This document shows, piece by piece, positions 28,378-38,503 of a DNA stretch of 48,360 bases. Source of the DNA: Pediococcus ethanolidurans (GTDB lineage: Bacteria > Bacillota > Bacilli > Lactobacillales > Lactobacillaceae); the NCBI RefSeq assembly GCF_001437405.1, contig NZ_JQBY01000017.1:1-48360 (forward strand), written 5' to 3'. Within the stretch, counting starts at the first letter, position 1; the number at the start of each line of letters is the position of its first letter. The position numbers and the translations under genes were made by a program. A model generated the notes under the pieces. The model saw only the letters and a program-made list of their open reading frames with translations, was not told the DNA's origin and did no database searches.

Positions 28378-31017
28378 ATGGAAAAGAAATCAAGTAGTGA
28401 AATCAGACAAATGTTTTTAGATTTTTTTCAATCTAAAGGTCATATTATTGAACCTAGTGCTTCATTAGTTCCTCATGACGATCCAACGCTGTTATGGATT
28501 AATTCTGGAGTAGCTACAATGAAAAAATATTTTGATGGTAGTGTAGTTCCAGAAGTGCCACGTTTGACCAGTTCTCAAAAAAGTATTCGTACAAACGATA
28601 TTGAAAATGTGGGGCATACAGCGCGTCATCATACCTTATTTGAAATGTTAGGCAATTTCTCCGTTGGTGATTATTTTAAAGAAGAAGCCATTACCTGGGC
28701 TTGGGAACTTTTAACGAGTCCTAAATGGTTCGCAATGGACGCAAATAAGTTGTTTATTACAGTTTATCCTAAGGATACGGATGCTAAGAAATACTGGGAG
28801 GCTGTAGGAGTTCCCGCGGATCATATTATTGCGGTGGAAGATAACTTTTGGGATATTGGTGAGGGTCCTAGTGGTCCTGATTCTGAAATCTTCTATGATC
28901 GTGGTGAATCTTTCAATAATTTGGCTGCTGACGATCCAGAAAATTACCCTGGTGGTGAAAATGAACGTTACCTGGAGATCTGGAACATTGTCTTTTCCCA
29001 GTTTAACCATAAACCAGATGGTTCCTATGAACCGTTGCCCCATAAAAACATTGATACGGGGATGGGACTTGAACGAGTTGTTTCCATTTTTCAAAATGCA
29101 CCAACTAATTTTGAAACTGACTTGTTCTTACCTTTAATCCATAAAACAGAAACTTTCAGCGGAAAAACTTACAATGACGATAAGGAACAAGATGTGGCAT
29201 TCAAGGTTATTGCCGATCATGCGCGCGCAATCACATTTGCTATTGGCGATGGTGCGTTACCTTCAAATGAAGGACGTGGCTATGTTATTCGACGTTTAAT
29301 CCGGAGAGCCGTAATGTATGGTCAAAAATTAGGAATTGAAAAAAGTTTTCTATACAAGTTGGTTCCTGTTGTTGGCGAAATCATGAAATCCTATTATCCA
29401 GAAGTTTTAGAGCAAAAGGATTATATTGCTAAGGTTGTTGAATCTGAAGAAAGTCGTTTTAATGAAACCTTAAATGATGGTGTTCATTTACTCGATCAAA
29501 TCATTGCGAAAACAAAAGCAGCTAATGAGACTAAAATTTCTGGTAGTAATGCATTTAAGCTTTTTGATACTTATGGTTTTCCACTGGATCTAACGATGGA
29601 GTATGCTCATGATGAAGGCTTAGAAGTTGATCAAGATGGTTTTAAAGCAGAAATGCAACAACAAAAACAACGTGCTCGTGCAGCTCGAGGTAATCAGGTG
29701 TCCATGGGTGTTCAATCTGATCTTCTAACAGACATTAAAACGCCAAGTCGTTATGTTGGTTATTCTGATTTAGAGGTTGAACATAGTGTCTTAAAGGACA
29801 TTATTCAGAACGAAAAGATTGTGAGTTCCGCACAAAAAGGTGAAGCACAGCTCATTTTTGATGTCACACCGTTTTATGCTGAAATGGGTGGTCAGGTTGC
29901 TGATAAGGGAACAATTACGGATGAACATGGTAATGTTGTAGCTGAAGTAAAAGACGTGCAGCATGCACCTAATGGACAAAACCTGCATACGGTTAAGGTA
30001 CTGCAGCCACTAGAAACGGAACAAGCTTATTCGCTAAAAGTAGATCCTCATTTTCATAGTAAGGTTGAAAAAAACCATACTGCTACGCATTTGTTAGATC
30101 AGGCTTTACGAGATGTTTTTGGTTCACATACCAAACAGGCAGGCTCATTAGTTGAGCCAGACTATTTACGTTTTGACTTTACTCATTTTGGTCAGGTTAC
30201 CTCAGAAGATCTTCAAAAAGTTGAAGGAATTGTTAACCAAAAGATTTTTGCGGAAATTCCAGTGACTACTGTAGAAACTGATATTGAATCTGCCAAAAAA
30301 CTCGGAGCAATTGCTTTATTTAGTGAAAAATATGGTAAAAAAGTTCGCGTTGTGAGTGTTGGTGATTATTCAGTTGAATTTTGCGGTGGAGATCATGTTA
30401 AAAACACCAATGAATTAGGCCTGTTTAAAATTGTTTCTGAGTCCGGTGTAGGTGCTGGTGTTCGTCGAATTGAGGCTGTTACATCTGCAGAAGCTTATGA
30501 GTATTTGGTTAGCCACGAAAAACTACTTAGAGAAACTGCGCAGCAAGTTAAGGCCATTCAGATTAAAGATACGCCAACTAAAGTAGCTCAGTTACAAGAA
30601 AATTTAAAGAGTTTAACCCAAAAAGTAGCTAATCTTGAAACAAAGATGGCTAAACAAGAAGCTGCTGGAGTTTTCGATAATGTTAAACAGGCTGGTCAAT
30701 ATTCTGTAGTTGCAGATATCATCAAAGTTTCTGGAATGGCACAACTTCGTGATTTGGCTGATGATTGGAAACAACGCGCAATTTCTGATGTGTTAATTCT
30801 TGGAACAACGGTTGGCGAAAAAGCAAACTTATTAGTTGCCGTTTCCGATGAAAAAGTTAAAACGGGATTAAAGGCTGGAGACTTGATTAAAGCCATTGCT
30901 AAGGAGATAAATGGTGGCGGTGGTGGCCGTCCTAATTTAGCACAGGCTGGTGGAAGTAATCCAGCTGGACTCAAACAAGCTTTAGCCGATGGAATTGATT
31001 GGTTAACAGAAAAGTGA
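28378..31017 (+). CDS. alaS: Alanyl-tRNA synthetase
   Basis: Charges tRNA-Ala. The 879-residue protein is full length: class II catalytic core ([20 protein letters not shown] and [24 protein letters not shown]), the editing domain with zinc ligands HTATH and CGGDH (usually CGGTH), and the C-terminal coiled coil and glycine-rich C-Ala domain ([14 protein letters not shown]). ATG 28378 follows GAAAGGG; the frame opens earlier at 28357 within the terminator. Expression depends on uncharged tRNA-Ala through the T-box. Confidence 0.98.
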   Translation: MEKKSSSEIRQMFLDFFQSKGHIIEPSASLVPHDDPTLLWINSGVATMKKYFDGSVVPEVPRLTSSQKSIRTNDIENVGHTARHHTLFEMLGNFSVGDYFKEEAITWAWELLTSPKWFAMDANKLFITVYPKDTDAKKYWEAVGVPADHIIAVEDNFWDIGEGPSGPDSEIFYDRGESFNNLAADDPENYPGGENERYLEIWNIVFSQFNHKPDGSYEPLPHKNIDTGMGLERVVSIFQNAPTNFETDLFLPLIHKTETFSGKTYNDDKEQDVAFKVIADHARAITFAIGDGALPSNEGRGYVIRRLIRRAVMYGQKLGIEKSFLYKLVPVVGEIMKSYYPEVLEQKDYIAKVVESEESRFNETLNDGVHLLDQIIAKTKAANETKISGSNAFKLFDTYGFPLDLTMEYAHDEGLEVDQDGFKAEMQQQKQRARAARGNQVSMGVQSDLLTDIKTPSRYVGYSDLEVEHSVLKDIIQNEKIVSSAQKGEAQLIFDVTPFYAEMGGQVADKGTITDEHGNVVAEVKDVQHAPNGQNLHTVKVLQPLETEQAYSLKVDPHFHSKVEKNHTATHLLDQALRDVFGSHTKQAGSLVEPDYLRFDFTHFGQVTSEDLQKVEGIVNQKIFAEIPVTTVETDIESAKKLGAIALFSEKYGKKVRVVSVGDYSVEFCGGDHVKNTNELGLFKIVSESGVGAGVRRIEAVTSAEAYEYLVSHEKLLRETAQQVKAIQIKDTPTKVAQLQENLKSLTQKVANLETKMAKQEAAGVFDNVKQAGQYSVVADIIKVSGMAQLRDLADDWKQRAISDVLILGTTVGEKANLLVAVSDEKVKTGLKAGDLIKAIAKEINGGGGGRPNLAQAGGSNPAGLKQALADGIDWLTEK

Positions 31018-31136
31018 TTTTTTGTTGCTAGTTGACTAAAACGGTGTTACGAATTGATTACATTAGCCTTCATTGTTTGTACTTTTTTTGGTGATCGGGT
31101 AGAATTACCTTGATGACAGTATAGGAGGTGCTTTCG

Positions 31137-31436
31137 ATGAGTAAACTGGATAAAACAATGTTTTTTGATTTCAGCAATGATGCTCCTAAGGATTTACATG
31201 AGACCTTGAAAACGGTTTATGATGCTTTGGAGGAGAAGGGATATAATCCGATTGACCAAATTGTTGGGTACTTACTCTCGGGAGACCCTGCGTATATTCC
31301 CAGATTAAACGATGCTCGTAATTTAATTCGCAAGCATGAACGTGATGAAATAATCGAAGAATTAGTTCGCAATTATCTTTCGAAAGATCACAATGATTTG
31401 GATAAATCTGGCCAATCGGCAGGTCATATTAAATGA
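31137..31436 (+). CDS. ireB: IreB family regulatory phosphoprotein
   Basis: UPF0297 (DUF965) protein of 99 residues. In Enterococcus faecalis IreB is phosphorylated by the Ser/Thr kinase IreK and lowers cephalosporin resistance. The conserved body is clear ([38 protein letters not shown] in the middle third), and a Thr is present at residue 7 in the N-terminal region that is phosphorylated in E. faecalis. ATG 31137 has AGGAGG eight bases upstream. It overlaps ruvX by four bases (ATGA), the usual arrangement. Confidence 0.93.
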   Translation: MSKLDKTMFFDFSNDAPKDLHETLKTVYDALEEKGYNPIDQIVGYLLSGDPAYIPRLNDARNLIRKHERDEIIEELVRNYLSKDHNDLDKSGQSAGHIK

Positions 31437-31873
31437 GATTGATGGGTTTGGATGTTGGCTCGAGAACTGTAGGAGTGGCCGTTAGTGATGAGTTAGGCTG
31501 GACTGCTCAGGGCGTGGAAATTGTTAAAATTAACGAAGATCAAAAAGAGTTTGGTTTGGACCGAGTTAGTGAACTAGTTAAACAATATGACGTTGGTGGT
31601 TTTGTAGTTGGGTTGCCAAAAAACATGAATAATACTTCTGGTCCAAGGGTAGATGCTGCTAAGGCGTATGGACAACTAATGATTGATACCTTTGATTTAC
31701 CAGTAGATTATCAAGATGAACGCCTAACAACAGTGGAAGCTCAACGAATGTTAATCGAACAGGCAGACACGTCACGAAAAAAACGAAAAAAAGTCATTGA
31801 TAAACTAGCAGCTAGTTTGATTTTAGAGAATTATTTAGATCGACACGGTAAATTATTAAATAACTTAAAGTGA
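31433..31873 (+). CDS. ruvX: Putative pre-16S rRNA nuclease / Holliday junction resolvase RuvX
   Basis: YqgF family RNase H-fold protein, 146 residues. The acidic active-site motifs are intact: [16 protein letters not shown] at the N-terminus, VVGLPKNMN in the middle and [13 protein letters not shown] towards the C-terminus. The family processes the 16S rRNA 5' end in E. coli (YqgF); a junction-resolving activity has also been reported. ATGA overlap with ireB shows translational coupling, and yrzB follows after 9 bp. Confidence 0.95.
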   Translation: MRLMGLDVGSRTVGVAVSDELGWTAQGVEIVKINEDQKEFGLDRVSELVKQYDVGGFVVGLPKNMNNTSGPRVDAAKAYGQLMIDTFDLPVDYQDERLTTVEAQRMLIEQADTSRKKRKKVIDKLAASLILENYLDRHGKLLNNLK

Positions 31874-31882
31874 GGTTTCCTA

Positions 31883-32170
31883 ATGAGCGAAGAGGAACAA
31901 CAAATTACACTCGTTGACGAACACGGAAATGAAGAGCTTTACAATGTTTTATTCACATTTGATTCTGAAGACTATGGAAAGTCTTACATGTTTTTATATC
32001 CGTCAGATGCAGAAAATGATGAACAGGTTGATATTCAGGCTTATTCATACATTCCAGATGCTGATGGTAATGCAGATGCAGGACAGCTAAACGAAATAGA
32101 ATCAGACGATGAATGGAAAATGGTTGAGGAAGTCTTGAATACTTTCTTAGGCGATAACGACGAAGAATAG
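31883..32170 (+). CDS. yrzB: DUF1292 family protein (YrzB)
   Basis: Acidic 95-residue cytoplasmic protein of unknown function. It matches the DUF1292 pattern: ITLVDEHGNEELYNVLFTFD near the N-terminus, then YVFLYP-like YMFLYP and IQAYSYIPD, and an acidic C-terminus. The neighbourhood ireB-ruvX-yrzB is conserved in Firmicutes and supports the call. A strong terminator ends the unit. Confidence 0.92.
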   Translation: MSEEEQQITLVDEHGNEELYNVLFTFDSEDYGKSYMFLYPSDAENDEQVDIQAYSYIPDADGNADAGQLNEIESDDEWKMVEEVLNTFLGDNDEE

Positions 32171-32189
32171 ATTTCCATTTTAGCCTCGT

Positions 32190-32239
32190 AAAAACGATCA
32201 AATCTGAGTTGAGCATTATTCAGATCTGATCGTTTTTAT
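32190..32239 (+). terminator. Terminator after yrzB
   Basis: AAAACGATCA plus AATCTGA pair with TCAGATC plus TGATCGTTTT, followed by T residues. Confidence 0.9.
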
Positions 32240-32306
32240 TTGATTATTTGAGCGCAAAACAGTTTTGTGTTCAAGCCTATTGAATTGCGCTAAAATACGA
32301 ATAAAT

Positions 32307-32340
32307 AACTAAAAGGACTAACAAACTAAAAGGACTAACA
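32307..32340 (+). repeat. Exact 17-bp tandem duplication containing the mutS2 ribosome binding site
   Basis: AACTAAAAGGACTAACA occurs twice in a row (32307-32323 and 32324-32340). Each copy contains the Shine-Dalgarno AAAAGGA. The second copy is correctly placed eight bases before the mutS2 ATG; the first is 17 bases further out. Confidence 0.95.
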
Positions 32341-32342
32341 AA

Positions 32343-34700
32343 ATGAATAAAAAGATTTTTGAAACTTTAGAGTATCAAAAAGTAAAAGATAAATTAAAAC
32401 CCTATTTGGCGTCTCAAAGTGGTCGTCAAGAGTTAACAAACTTAACTCCTATGGTAGCGCATGAACAAATTCAGTTTGCTTTAACTGAAACTTTGGATGG
32501 TGCAGATGCATATCGTTTAAAGGGAGGTATTCCAATTGCTAAGCTAGACAATATCGGCCCTCAAATGAAACGTCTTGAAATTGGTGCAACGTTAAGTGGA
32601 CTTGAATTATCTCAAGTTACTAAAATGCTGCGTTCAACGCAAGATGTTATCAATTTCTTTCAAAAATTACAAGAAGAAAAAATTGAATTCCATACGTTGT
32701 ACGATACGGTCAAAAAGTTACAGGCTTTGCCAGAAATTTCAAAACGATTAATTAAATCGATTGAAGGAGATGGCCATATAACTAGTGAGGCGTCGGATAA
32801 ATTGTTTGGTATCCGGAGTAGAATTACAACTACGGAAACTTCAATTCGAGCGAAGATGGACAGTTATACACGAGGAAAAGACGCAAAATATCTTAGTGAA
32901 TCAATTATTACAATGCGCGATGGACGCTACGTTATTCCGGTTATGGCACAATATCGCAGTCACTTCGGTGGAGTGGTCCATGATCAAAGTGCATCTGGTC
33001 AAACAATGTATATAGAACCGGCCGCAGTAATGGATTTGAACAATCAGTTGCGACAAAATCAAGTTGAAGAAAAAAATGAAGAAGAAAGAATTCTAGCAGA
33101 ACTTTCTGAACTTCTTGCTCCCTATCGAGAAGATTTGTTGAATAATGCGGCAGTATTGGGACATTTGGATTTTATCAATGCTAAAGCACGTTATGCTGCA
33201 GAAATTAAAGGTACAGAACCAACAATATCAGCAGAAAATCATGTTCATTTTAGAAATGCACGTCATCCATTGATTGATCCTAAGAAAATTGTTCCAAATG
33301 ATATTGATTTAGGAACCGATTATAAAGCGCTTATTATTACTGGGCCTAATACTGGTGGTAAAACCATTACATTAAAAACGTTTGGTTTATTGCAACTAAT
33401 GGCTCAATCAGGGTTATTTATTCCGGTTGCTGAACATAGTCAAATGGGTATTTTTACAGAAATTTTTGCTGATATTGGTGATGAACAATCGATTGAGCAA
33501 AATTTAAGTACTTTTTCTTCACATATGGACAATATTGTGCAGATTTTAGCACAAATTGACGAACATAGTTTAGTTTTGTTTGATGAACTAGGAGGGGGAA
33601 CAGACCCCAAAGAAGGAGCTGCCTTGGCCATTGCAATTTTAGATCGTGTGGGTAGTGCGGGAAGTTATGTCTTAGCCACGACACATTATCCGGAATTGAA
33701 GGCCTATGGCTATAATCGTCCGGAAACAATGAATGCCAGTATGGAGTTTGATACAGAATCATTAAAACCTACGTATAAGTTGCTGGTGGGTATTCCTGGA
33801 AGTAGTAATGCGTTTGATATTGCCAAACGATTAGGACTTGAATCTGGCGTTATTATGCAAGCTCGTTCGTTAATGGATCAGGATAGTCAAGATTTGAGTG
33901 CAATGATCAAAGATCTATCAACTCGTCAAAAAGAGGCTGCCGATCGTGCTGATAAATTAAAGATTGAAGTAGCTGAATCGGAAACTTTGCATAAGGATTT
34001 AACTAATGAATATCAGAAATTACTTAATTCGAAAGATCAGTACTTGGAAAAGGCAAAGCAACAAGCTAATGATTTGGTAGATAATGCTGAAGAAAAGGCC
34101 GATAAAATAATTAAAAAACTTCGAAAAATGGAAATGCAGGGCGGAGCTGGAATTAAGGAAAATCAATTAATTAATTCTAAAAGTGGTTTAAATGCCTTGC
34201 ATCAGGCCCCTAGTCTGAAGAAAAATCGAGTTCTGCGACGTGTAAAAGCAAAACAAGAGCTTAAGGTTAATGATGATGTAATGGTAACCAGTTATGGTCA
34301 GCGTGGATCATTGCTGCGACAAATGGATAAAAAGCATTGGGAAGTTCAAATGGGTATTTTGAAAATGAAAGTGCCAACTGATGAGCTTGAAAAAATTGCA
34401 CCTGATAAAAATGAATCCGCTGGTAATCGAACGACAATTCGACGAACAAGTTCAGCTGTTAAAACAACTTTGGATTTACGTGGCAAACGGTATGAAGAGG
34501 CAATGACTGAGGTGGATCGTTATATTGATTCTGCGTTATTAGCAGGGTACCCAATGGTTACAATTGTCCATGGTAAGGGAACTGGTGCGTTACGTAAAGG
34601 GATCACACAGTACCTACAAGGCAATCGCCAAGTGAAACATTTTGAGTATGCAGCACCAAATGTAGGTGGTAATGGCGCAACCGTGGTACATTTTAAGTAA
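32343..34700 (+). CDS. mutS2: Endonuclease MutS2
   Basis: MutS paralogue without the mismatch-recognition domain. It acts on recombination intermediates and, in B. subtilis, on collided ribosomes. The 785-residue protein has the core/lever domains, ATPase with Walker A GPNTGGKT and DELGGGTDPKEGAAL, a coiled coil with a KOW-like segment, and the C-terminal Smr nuclease domain (LDLRGKR and HGKGTG). ATG start in a duplicated Shine-Dalgarno region. It is preceded by a terminator, so it begins its own unit; trxA follows after 84 bp. Confidence 0.97.
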   Translation: MNKKIFETLEYQKVKDKLKPYLASQSGRQELTNLTPMVAHEQIQFALTETLDGADAYRLKGGIPIAKLDNIGPQMKRLEIGATLSGLELSQVTKMLRSTQDVINFFQKLQEEKIEFHTLYDTVKKLQALPEISKRLIKSIEGDGHITSEASDKLFGIRSRITTTETSIRAKMDSYTRGKDAKYLSESIITMRDGRYVIPVMAQYRSHFGGVVHDQSASGQTMYIEPAAVMDLNNQLRQNQVEEKNEEERILAELSELLAPYREDLLNNAAVLGHLDFINAKARYAAEIKGTEPTISAENHVHFRNARHPLIDPKKIVPNDIDLGTDYKALIITGPNTGGKTITLKTFGLLQLMAQSGLFIPVAEHSQMGIFTEIFADIGDEQSIEQNLSTFSSHMDNIVQILAQIDEHSLVLFDELGGGTDPKEGAALAIAILDRVGSAGSYVLATTHYPELKAYGYNRPETMNASMEFDTESLKPTYKLLVGIPGSSNAFDIAKRLGLESGVIMQARSLMDQDSQDLSAMIKDLSTRQKEAADRADKLKIEVAESETLHKDLTNEYQKLLNSKDQYLEKAKQQANDLVDNAEEKADKIIKKLRKMEMQGGAGIKENQLINSKSGLNALHQAPSLKKNRVLRRVKAKQELKVNDDVMVTSYGQRGSLLRQMDKKHWEVQMGILKMKVPTDELEKIAPDKNESAGNRTTIRRTSSAVKTTLDLRGKRYEEAMTEVDRYIDSALLAGYPMVTIVHGKGTGALRKGITQYLQGNRQVKHFEYAAPNVGGNGATVVHFK

Positions 34701-34784
34701 CTAATTTTTTGTAAGCAATATTATTGGTGTTTAAAACAAACTTTGATAAACTGTTATTAGTAAATGAGAAAGAAGGCAATTAAA

Positions 34785-35096
34785 ATGGTAGAAGCAATTA
34801 CTGATGATAATTTTAATGACAAAACTAGTAAAGGTGTCACTTTAACGGATTTTTGGGCAACTTGGTGTGGTCCTTGTCGTATGCAGTCTCCAGTTGTTGA
34901 ACAATTGGAGGGTGAAATGAACGATCAGGTTAAGTTCACTAAGATGGATGTTGATGCTAATCCGAAGACCGCTCAAAACTTTGGCATTATGAGTATTCCA
35001 ACTTTGATGGTTAAAAAAGATGGTGCCGTTGTTGATACACTAGTTGGTTACCACTCTAAAGAACAAATTCAAAAAGTTTTAGCCCAATACGCTTAA
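34785..35096 (+). CDS. trxA: Thioredoxin
   Basis: Cytoplasmic disulfide reductase, 103 residues, with the active site WCGPC (W27-C31) and the cis-proline loop SIPTL. Start placed at ATG 34785, eight bases after AAGG. An in-frame ATG at 34764 would add seven basic residues (MRKKAIK) and has no Shine-Dalgarno. Linkage mutS2-trxA is usual in lactobacilli. A terminator follows before the dlt operon. Confidence 0.97.
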   Translation: MVEAITDDNFNDKTSKGVTLTDFWATWCGPCRMQSPVVEQLEGEMNDQVKFTKMDVDANPKTAQNFGIMSIPTLMVKKDGAVVDTLVGYHSKEQIQKVLAQYA

Positions 35097-35117
35097 AAGC
35101 TTTATAATAAATTAAAC

Positions 35118-35160
35118 GCAGTGTGACACGGATTTCAATTCGTGTTATGCTGCTTTTTTT
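35118..35160 (+). terminator. Terminator after trxA
   Basis: GCAGTGTGACACG pairs with CGTGTTATGCTGC (two mismatches), followed by seven T. Confidence 0.85.
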
Positions 35161-35223
35161 GTTTCATTTATGGCCGTTTTTTTTGAACGAAGTAAAGAAT
35201 TAGTTAACAGTTGCGTTAATGGA

Positions 35224-35252
35224 TTGTTACAGAAAGATTAATTGATTATACT
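35224..35252 (+). promoter_or_regulatory. Promoter of the dlt operon
   Basis: TTGTTA (35224-35229) and TATACT (35247-35252) with a 17-bp spacer, about 75 bp before dltX. The leader holds no obvious hairpin or operator. Confidence 0.65.
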
Positions 35253-35325
35253 GAAAGATATTTACAGGTCGATTAATTCATGAGATACTGTGAAAGTGAA
35301 AAGCGTGTATTCAAGGGGGGATAAC

Positions 35326-35475
35326 ATGAAAGACTTTTTAAAAACATTTTGGCAGCGAGAATGGGTAAAATTTCTTGGACGAATGTTTTTTTATTTTGCA
35401 GTTTTTTTGGTTCTGGTTTATCTATACGGATATAGCGGTATTGAAGGCGGAACATTTATTTATAATGAATTTTAA
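35326..35475 (+). CDS. dltX: Teichoic acid D-Ala incorporation-associated protein DltX
   Basis: A 49-residue membrane peptide that opens dlt operons. It has one membrane helix (about residues 19-36, FFYFAVFLVLVYLYGY) and the conserved C-terminal FIYNEF, which in DltX contacts the D-alanylation machinery and relays D-Ala outside the membrane. ATG 35326 lies five bases after AAGGGGGG. Upstream in-frame starts exist but have no ribosome binding site. dltA starts 37 bp later. Confidence 0.93.
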   Translation: MKDFLKTFWQREWVKFLGRMFFYFAVFLVLVYLYGYSGIEGGTFIYNEF

Positions 35476-35512
35476 ATTAGGCTAATTTTTTGATTTACCG
35501 GGGGGATTTTTA

Positions 35513-37039
35513 ATGAAAATTACAAATGTGATTCAGGCGATTGATCAAATTGCCGAAAAAACGCCTGAACGAATTGCATATGATTATTTAGGCAAGACAC
35601 ATACTTATCAAGAATTAAAGCATTATTCTGATGCTTTAGCAGAGAAAATAACGCAAATGAATCTGGCACCACAAACGCCTATTATGGTTTATGGTGAACA
35701 AACGTTTGAAATGATTGCCACATTTTTAGGATGTGTCAAAAGTGGACATGCTTATATTCCAATTGACAAGCATTCCTCAAATGATCGCTTGACTATGATT
35801 CAAGAGATTGCAAACCCAGCAGCTTGCATTGCCGTTGAGAGTTTACCAATTCAGCTTACCGGTGTTTCAGTAATTACTCCAAGTGAATTGCATCAGATTT
35901 TTCAACAAAATGCGAATAAAATTGTTAAAAATGCGGTTCATGGAAATCAAAATTTTTATATTATCTTTACGTCAGGAACAACTGGCAAACCAAAAGGAGT
36001 TCAAATTAGTCATCAAAATTTAACCAGTTTTGTAAATTGGATGCTGGCAGACTTTGAGTTACCAAGCCACCCGACTAGTTTGGCACAAGCACCTTATTCT
36101 TTTGATTTATCCGTGATGAGCTTGTATCCAACACTTGTGAGTGGTGGAACTTTAAAGGTATTACCAAAAAACGTAACGGACAATTTTAAACAACTTTTTG
36201 AATATTTACCTGAGATGAAATTGAACGTTTGGGTATCAACACCTTCTTTTGTTGATATTTGTTTGTTGGAACCAACCTTTGATGCAGAACATTTACCTGA
36301 TTTAAGTCACTTTTTATTCTGTGGTGAAGAATTGACACATCAAACGGCTGAATTATTAAAGCAGCGGTTTCCGACTGCAAAAATATTTAATACGTACGGT
36401 CCGACCGAAACAACAGTTGCAGTGACGGCTGTCGAAATTACGCAAAAAGTTTTAAACGATTATGAGCGATTACCAATTGGAAAAGCAAAATCAGATACCA
36501 TAATTGAGATTGTGAACGATAAAGGTGCTGTTTTGCCTGATGGCGAAGAGGGCGAAATTGTTATTTCGGGACCTGGTGTATCTAAGGGATATTTAAATAA
36601 TCCACTCAAAACGGCTCATGCTTTTCAAAGTGTGGGAAATCACCATATTTATCATTCTGGAGATTTAGGAAAAAAAGATAGAAATGGTATGTTACGTTAT
36701 CTCGGTCGTTTAGATTTTCAAATTAAATTGCATGGTTATCGAATTGAACTTGAAGAAGTTAATCATTTCTTGAATGCACAAAAGCTAATCAAACAGGGGG
36801 TGGCGGTTCCTAAATATGATGTAAACCATAAAGTTTCCCAGTTAGTAGCTTATGTAATTGCACAAGAAACAGATGCTGCTGAAACAAGCATAGCGTTGAC
36901 CAGAGCAATTAAAACGGATTTACAAAAAACAATGATGCCATACATGGTACCAAATCGATTTGTTTTTAAAAACAAATTACCACTGACTGCCAATGGCAAA
37001 ATTGACATCAAATTTATTATGAGTGAGGTTAATTCTTAA
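35513..37039 (+). CDS. dltA: D-alanine--poly(phosphoribitol) ligase subunit 1 (DltA)
   Basis: Adenylates D-alanine and loads it on the DltC carrier. The 508-residue protein is an AMP-forming ligase with the P-loop FTSGTTGKPKG, FNTYGPTETT, the hinge YRIELEEVN and the C-terminal lysine region TANGKIDIK. ATG start after GGGGGG. dltB starts inside its stop codon (TAATG), so the two are translationally coupled. First catalytic gene of dltXABCD, which makes the wall more positive and affects cationic peptide resistance. Confidence 0.97.
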   Translation: MKITNVIQAIDQIAEKTPERIAYDYLGKTHTYQELKHYSDALAEKITQMNLAPQTPIMVYGEQTFEMIATFLGCVKSGHAYIPIDKHSSNDRLTMIQEIANPAACIAVESLPIQLTGVSVITPSELHQIFQQNANKIVKNAVHGNQNFYIIFTSGTTGKPKGVQISHQNLTSFVNWMLADFELPSHPTSLAQAPYSFDLSVMSLYPTLVSGGTLKVLPKNVTDNFKQLFEYLPEMKLNVWVSTPSFVDICLLEPTFDAEHLPDLSHFLFCGEELTHQTAELLKQRFPTAKIFNTYGPTETTVAVTAVEITQKVLNDYERLPIGKAKSDTIIEIVNDKGAVLPDGEEGEIVISGPGVSKGYLNNPLKTAHAFQSVGNHHIYHSGDLGKKDRNGMLRYLGRLDFQIKLHGYRIELEEVNHFLNAQKLIKQGVAVPKYDVNHKVSQLVAYVIAQETDAAETSIALTRAIKTDLQKTMMPYMVPNRFVFKNKLPLTANGKIDIKFIMSEVNS

Positions 37040-38238
37040 TGTTATCTTTTACACCATATGAAAACCCCATGTACTTTGGTATTTTAGGCCTTGGTTTATT
37101 ACCAATTGTGATTGGAATTCTGTGTGGTAAGAGGTTTCATTGGTATGAAACACTTATTTCGGTCTTCTTTTTAATTCTTACATTTGGAGGCCCAAAACTC
37201 ACACAAGGATTTGCTTTAATTGCGTATTTAATTTATGAGGTTCTGCTGGTCTGGTGCTATACAAAGTACCGTAAAAAAAATAATAACACGGGTGTTTTTG
37301 TAAGTGCGGTCATTTTGGCAATCATACCACTTGTTATTGTGAAGCTAACGCCAGCCATTCAAAACGGTAAACAATCGATTATTGGATTTTTGGGGATCAG
37401 TTATTTAACCTTTAAGGCTGTGCAAACTATTATGGAATCTCGTGATGGTGTGTTGAAGGCTTTTAATCCTTGGTTTTTCTTACAATTCTTGGTGTTTTTC
37501 CCTACAATTTCATCAGGACCAATTGATCGTTATCGACGTTTCAAACGTGATTATGATCGTGTTCCAAAACAGGGGAAATATCTGCAGTTGTTACAAAAAG
37601 GGCTACACAATATTTTTAAAGGTTTCATATATAAATATATGTTGGCATATGTTTTTGGCACAATGTTATTACCAAAATTAGAACATCAGGCCTTAATGGC
37701 TCACGGACTATCATGGTCATTAGTTGGCGTTATGTATGTTTATAGTATGTATTTGTTTTTTGATTTTGCCGGTTACAGTTTATTTGCGGTTGGAACCAGT
37801 TACTTTATGGGTATCGAAACGCCAATGAACTTTAATTCGCCATTTAAATCTCGTAATATTAAAGATTTCTGGAATCGTTGGCATATGACTTTATCCTTTT
37901 GGTTCCGAGATTACATTTATATGCGATTAGTTTTCTTTTTTATGAAACATAAAGTTTTTAAAAGCCCGAAAACAACCGCTAATGTGACCTATATTCTGAA
38001 TATGACAATTATGGGATTCTGGCACGGTGTGACATGGTACTATGTTACTTACGGTATTTTGCACGGGGCCGCGCTCGTTGTAAATGACTGGTGGCTCAGG
38101 TATAAAAAGAGCCATCGTGGTCAAATACCACATAATAAATTTACGGAAGTTTTTGCAACTTTCATAACTTTTAATTTTGTATGTTTTACATTTCTACTTT
38201 TTTCAGGTTTTCTGAATAAAATGATAATGATGAAGTAA
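37039..38238 (+). CDS. dltB: D-alanyl transfer protein DltB (MBOAT)
   Basis: Membrane-bound O-acyltransferase that receives D-Ala from DltC. The 399-residue protein has about eleven hydrophobic segments. The conserved MBOAT histidines are H329 in [10 protein letters not shown] and H342 in [26 protein letters not shown] carries the family's cytoplasmic funnel sequence. The start overlaps the dltA stop by one base. dltC follows after 28 bp. Confidence 0.97.
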   Translation: MLSFTPYENPMYFGILGLGLLPIVIGILCGKRFHWYETLISVFFLILTFGGPKLTQGFALIAYLIYEVLLVWCYTKYRKKNNNTGVFVSAVILAIIPLVIVKLTPAIQNGKQSIIGFLGISYLTFKAVQTIMESRDGVLKAFNPWFFLQFLVFFPTISSGPIDRYRRFKRDYDRVPKQGKYLQLLQKGLHNIFKGFIYKYMLAYVFGTMLLPKLEHQALMAHGLSWSLVGVMYVYSMYLFFDFAGYSLFAVGTSYFMGIETPMNFNSPFKSRNIKDFWNRWHMTLSFWFRDYIYMRLVFFFMKHKVFKSPKTTANVTYILNMTIMGFWHGVTWYYVTYGILHGAALVVNDWWLRYKKSHRGQIPHNKFTEVFATFITFNFVCFTFLLFSGFLNKMIMMK

Positions 38239-38266
38239 ATTAATTTTTGAAGGGGAGTACAATAAA

Positions 38267-38503
38267 ATGGATACAAAAGAAACAGTTTTAAATGTTTTAC
38301 AAGATTTAACAGGTAGTGATTTAAGTGATGATTTAGACGATAATCTTTTTGAAAATGGCTTACTAGATTCGATGGGAACTGTTCAACTACTTTTACAATT
38401 GCAAAGTGAACTAGGGATAGAAGTACCTGTTTCTGAATTTGAGCGTAGCGAATGGGACACGCCCAATAAGATTATTGCAAATACCGAGGAAATGTTGAAA
38501 TAG
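38267..38503 (+). CDS. dltC: D-alanyl carrier protein DltC
   Basis: Acidic acyl-carrier-like protein of 78 residues. The phosphopantetheine attachment site is S35 in LLDSMGTVQ. Length and the [13 protein letters not shown] segment are standard. A strong AGGGGAG-type Shine-Dalgarno precedes the ATG. The dltD start codon overlaps its stop (TAGTG). Confidence 0.97.
   Translation: MDTKETVLNVLQDLTGSDLSDDLDDNLFENGLLDSMGTVQLLLQLQSELGIEVPVSEFERSEWDTPNKIIANTEEMLK

Noticed and set aside
34764-34784. Upstream ATG for thioredoxin
   Set aside because: It would add MRKKAIK and has no Shine-Dalgarno; the AAGG for ATG 34785 lies inside this stretch.
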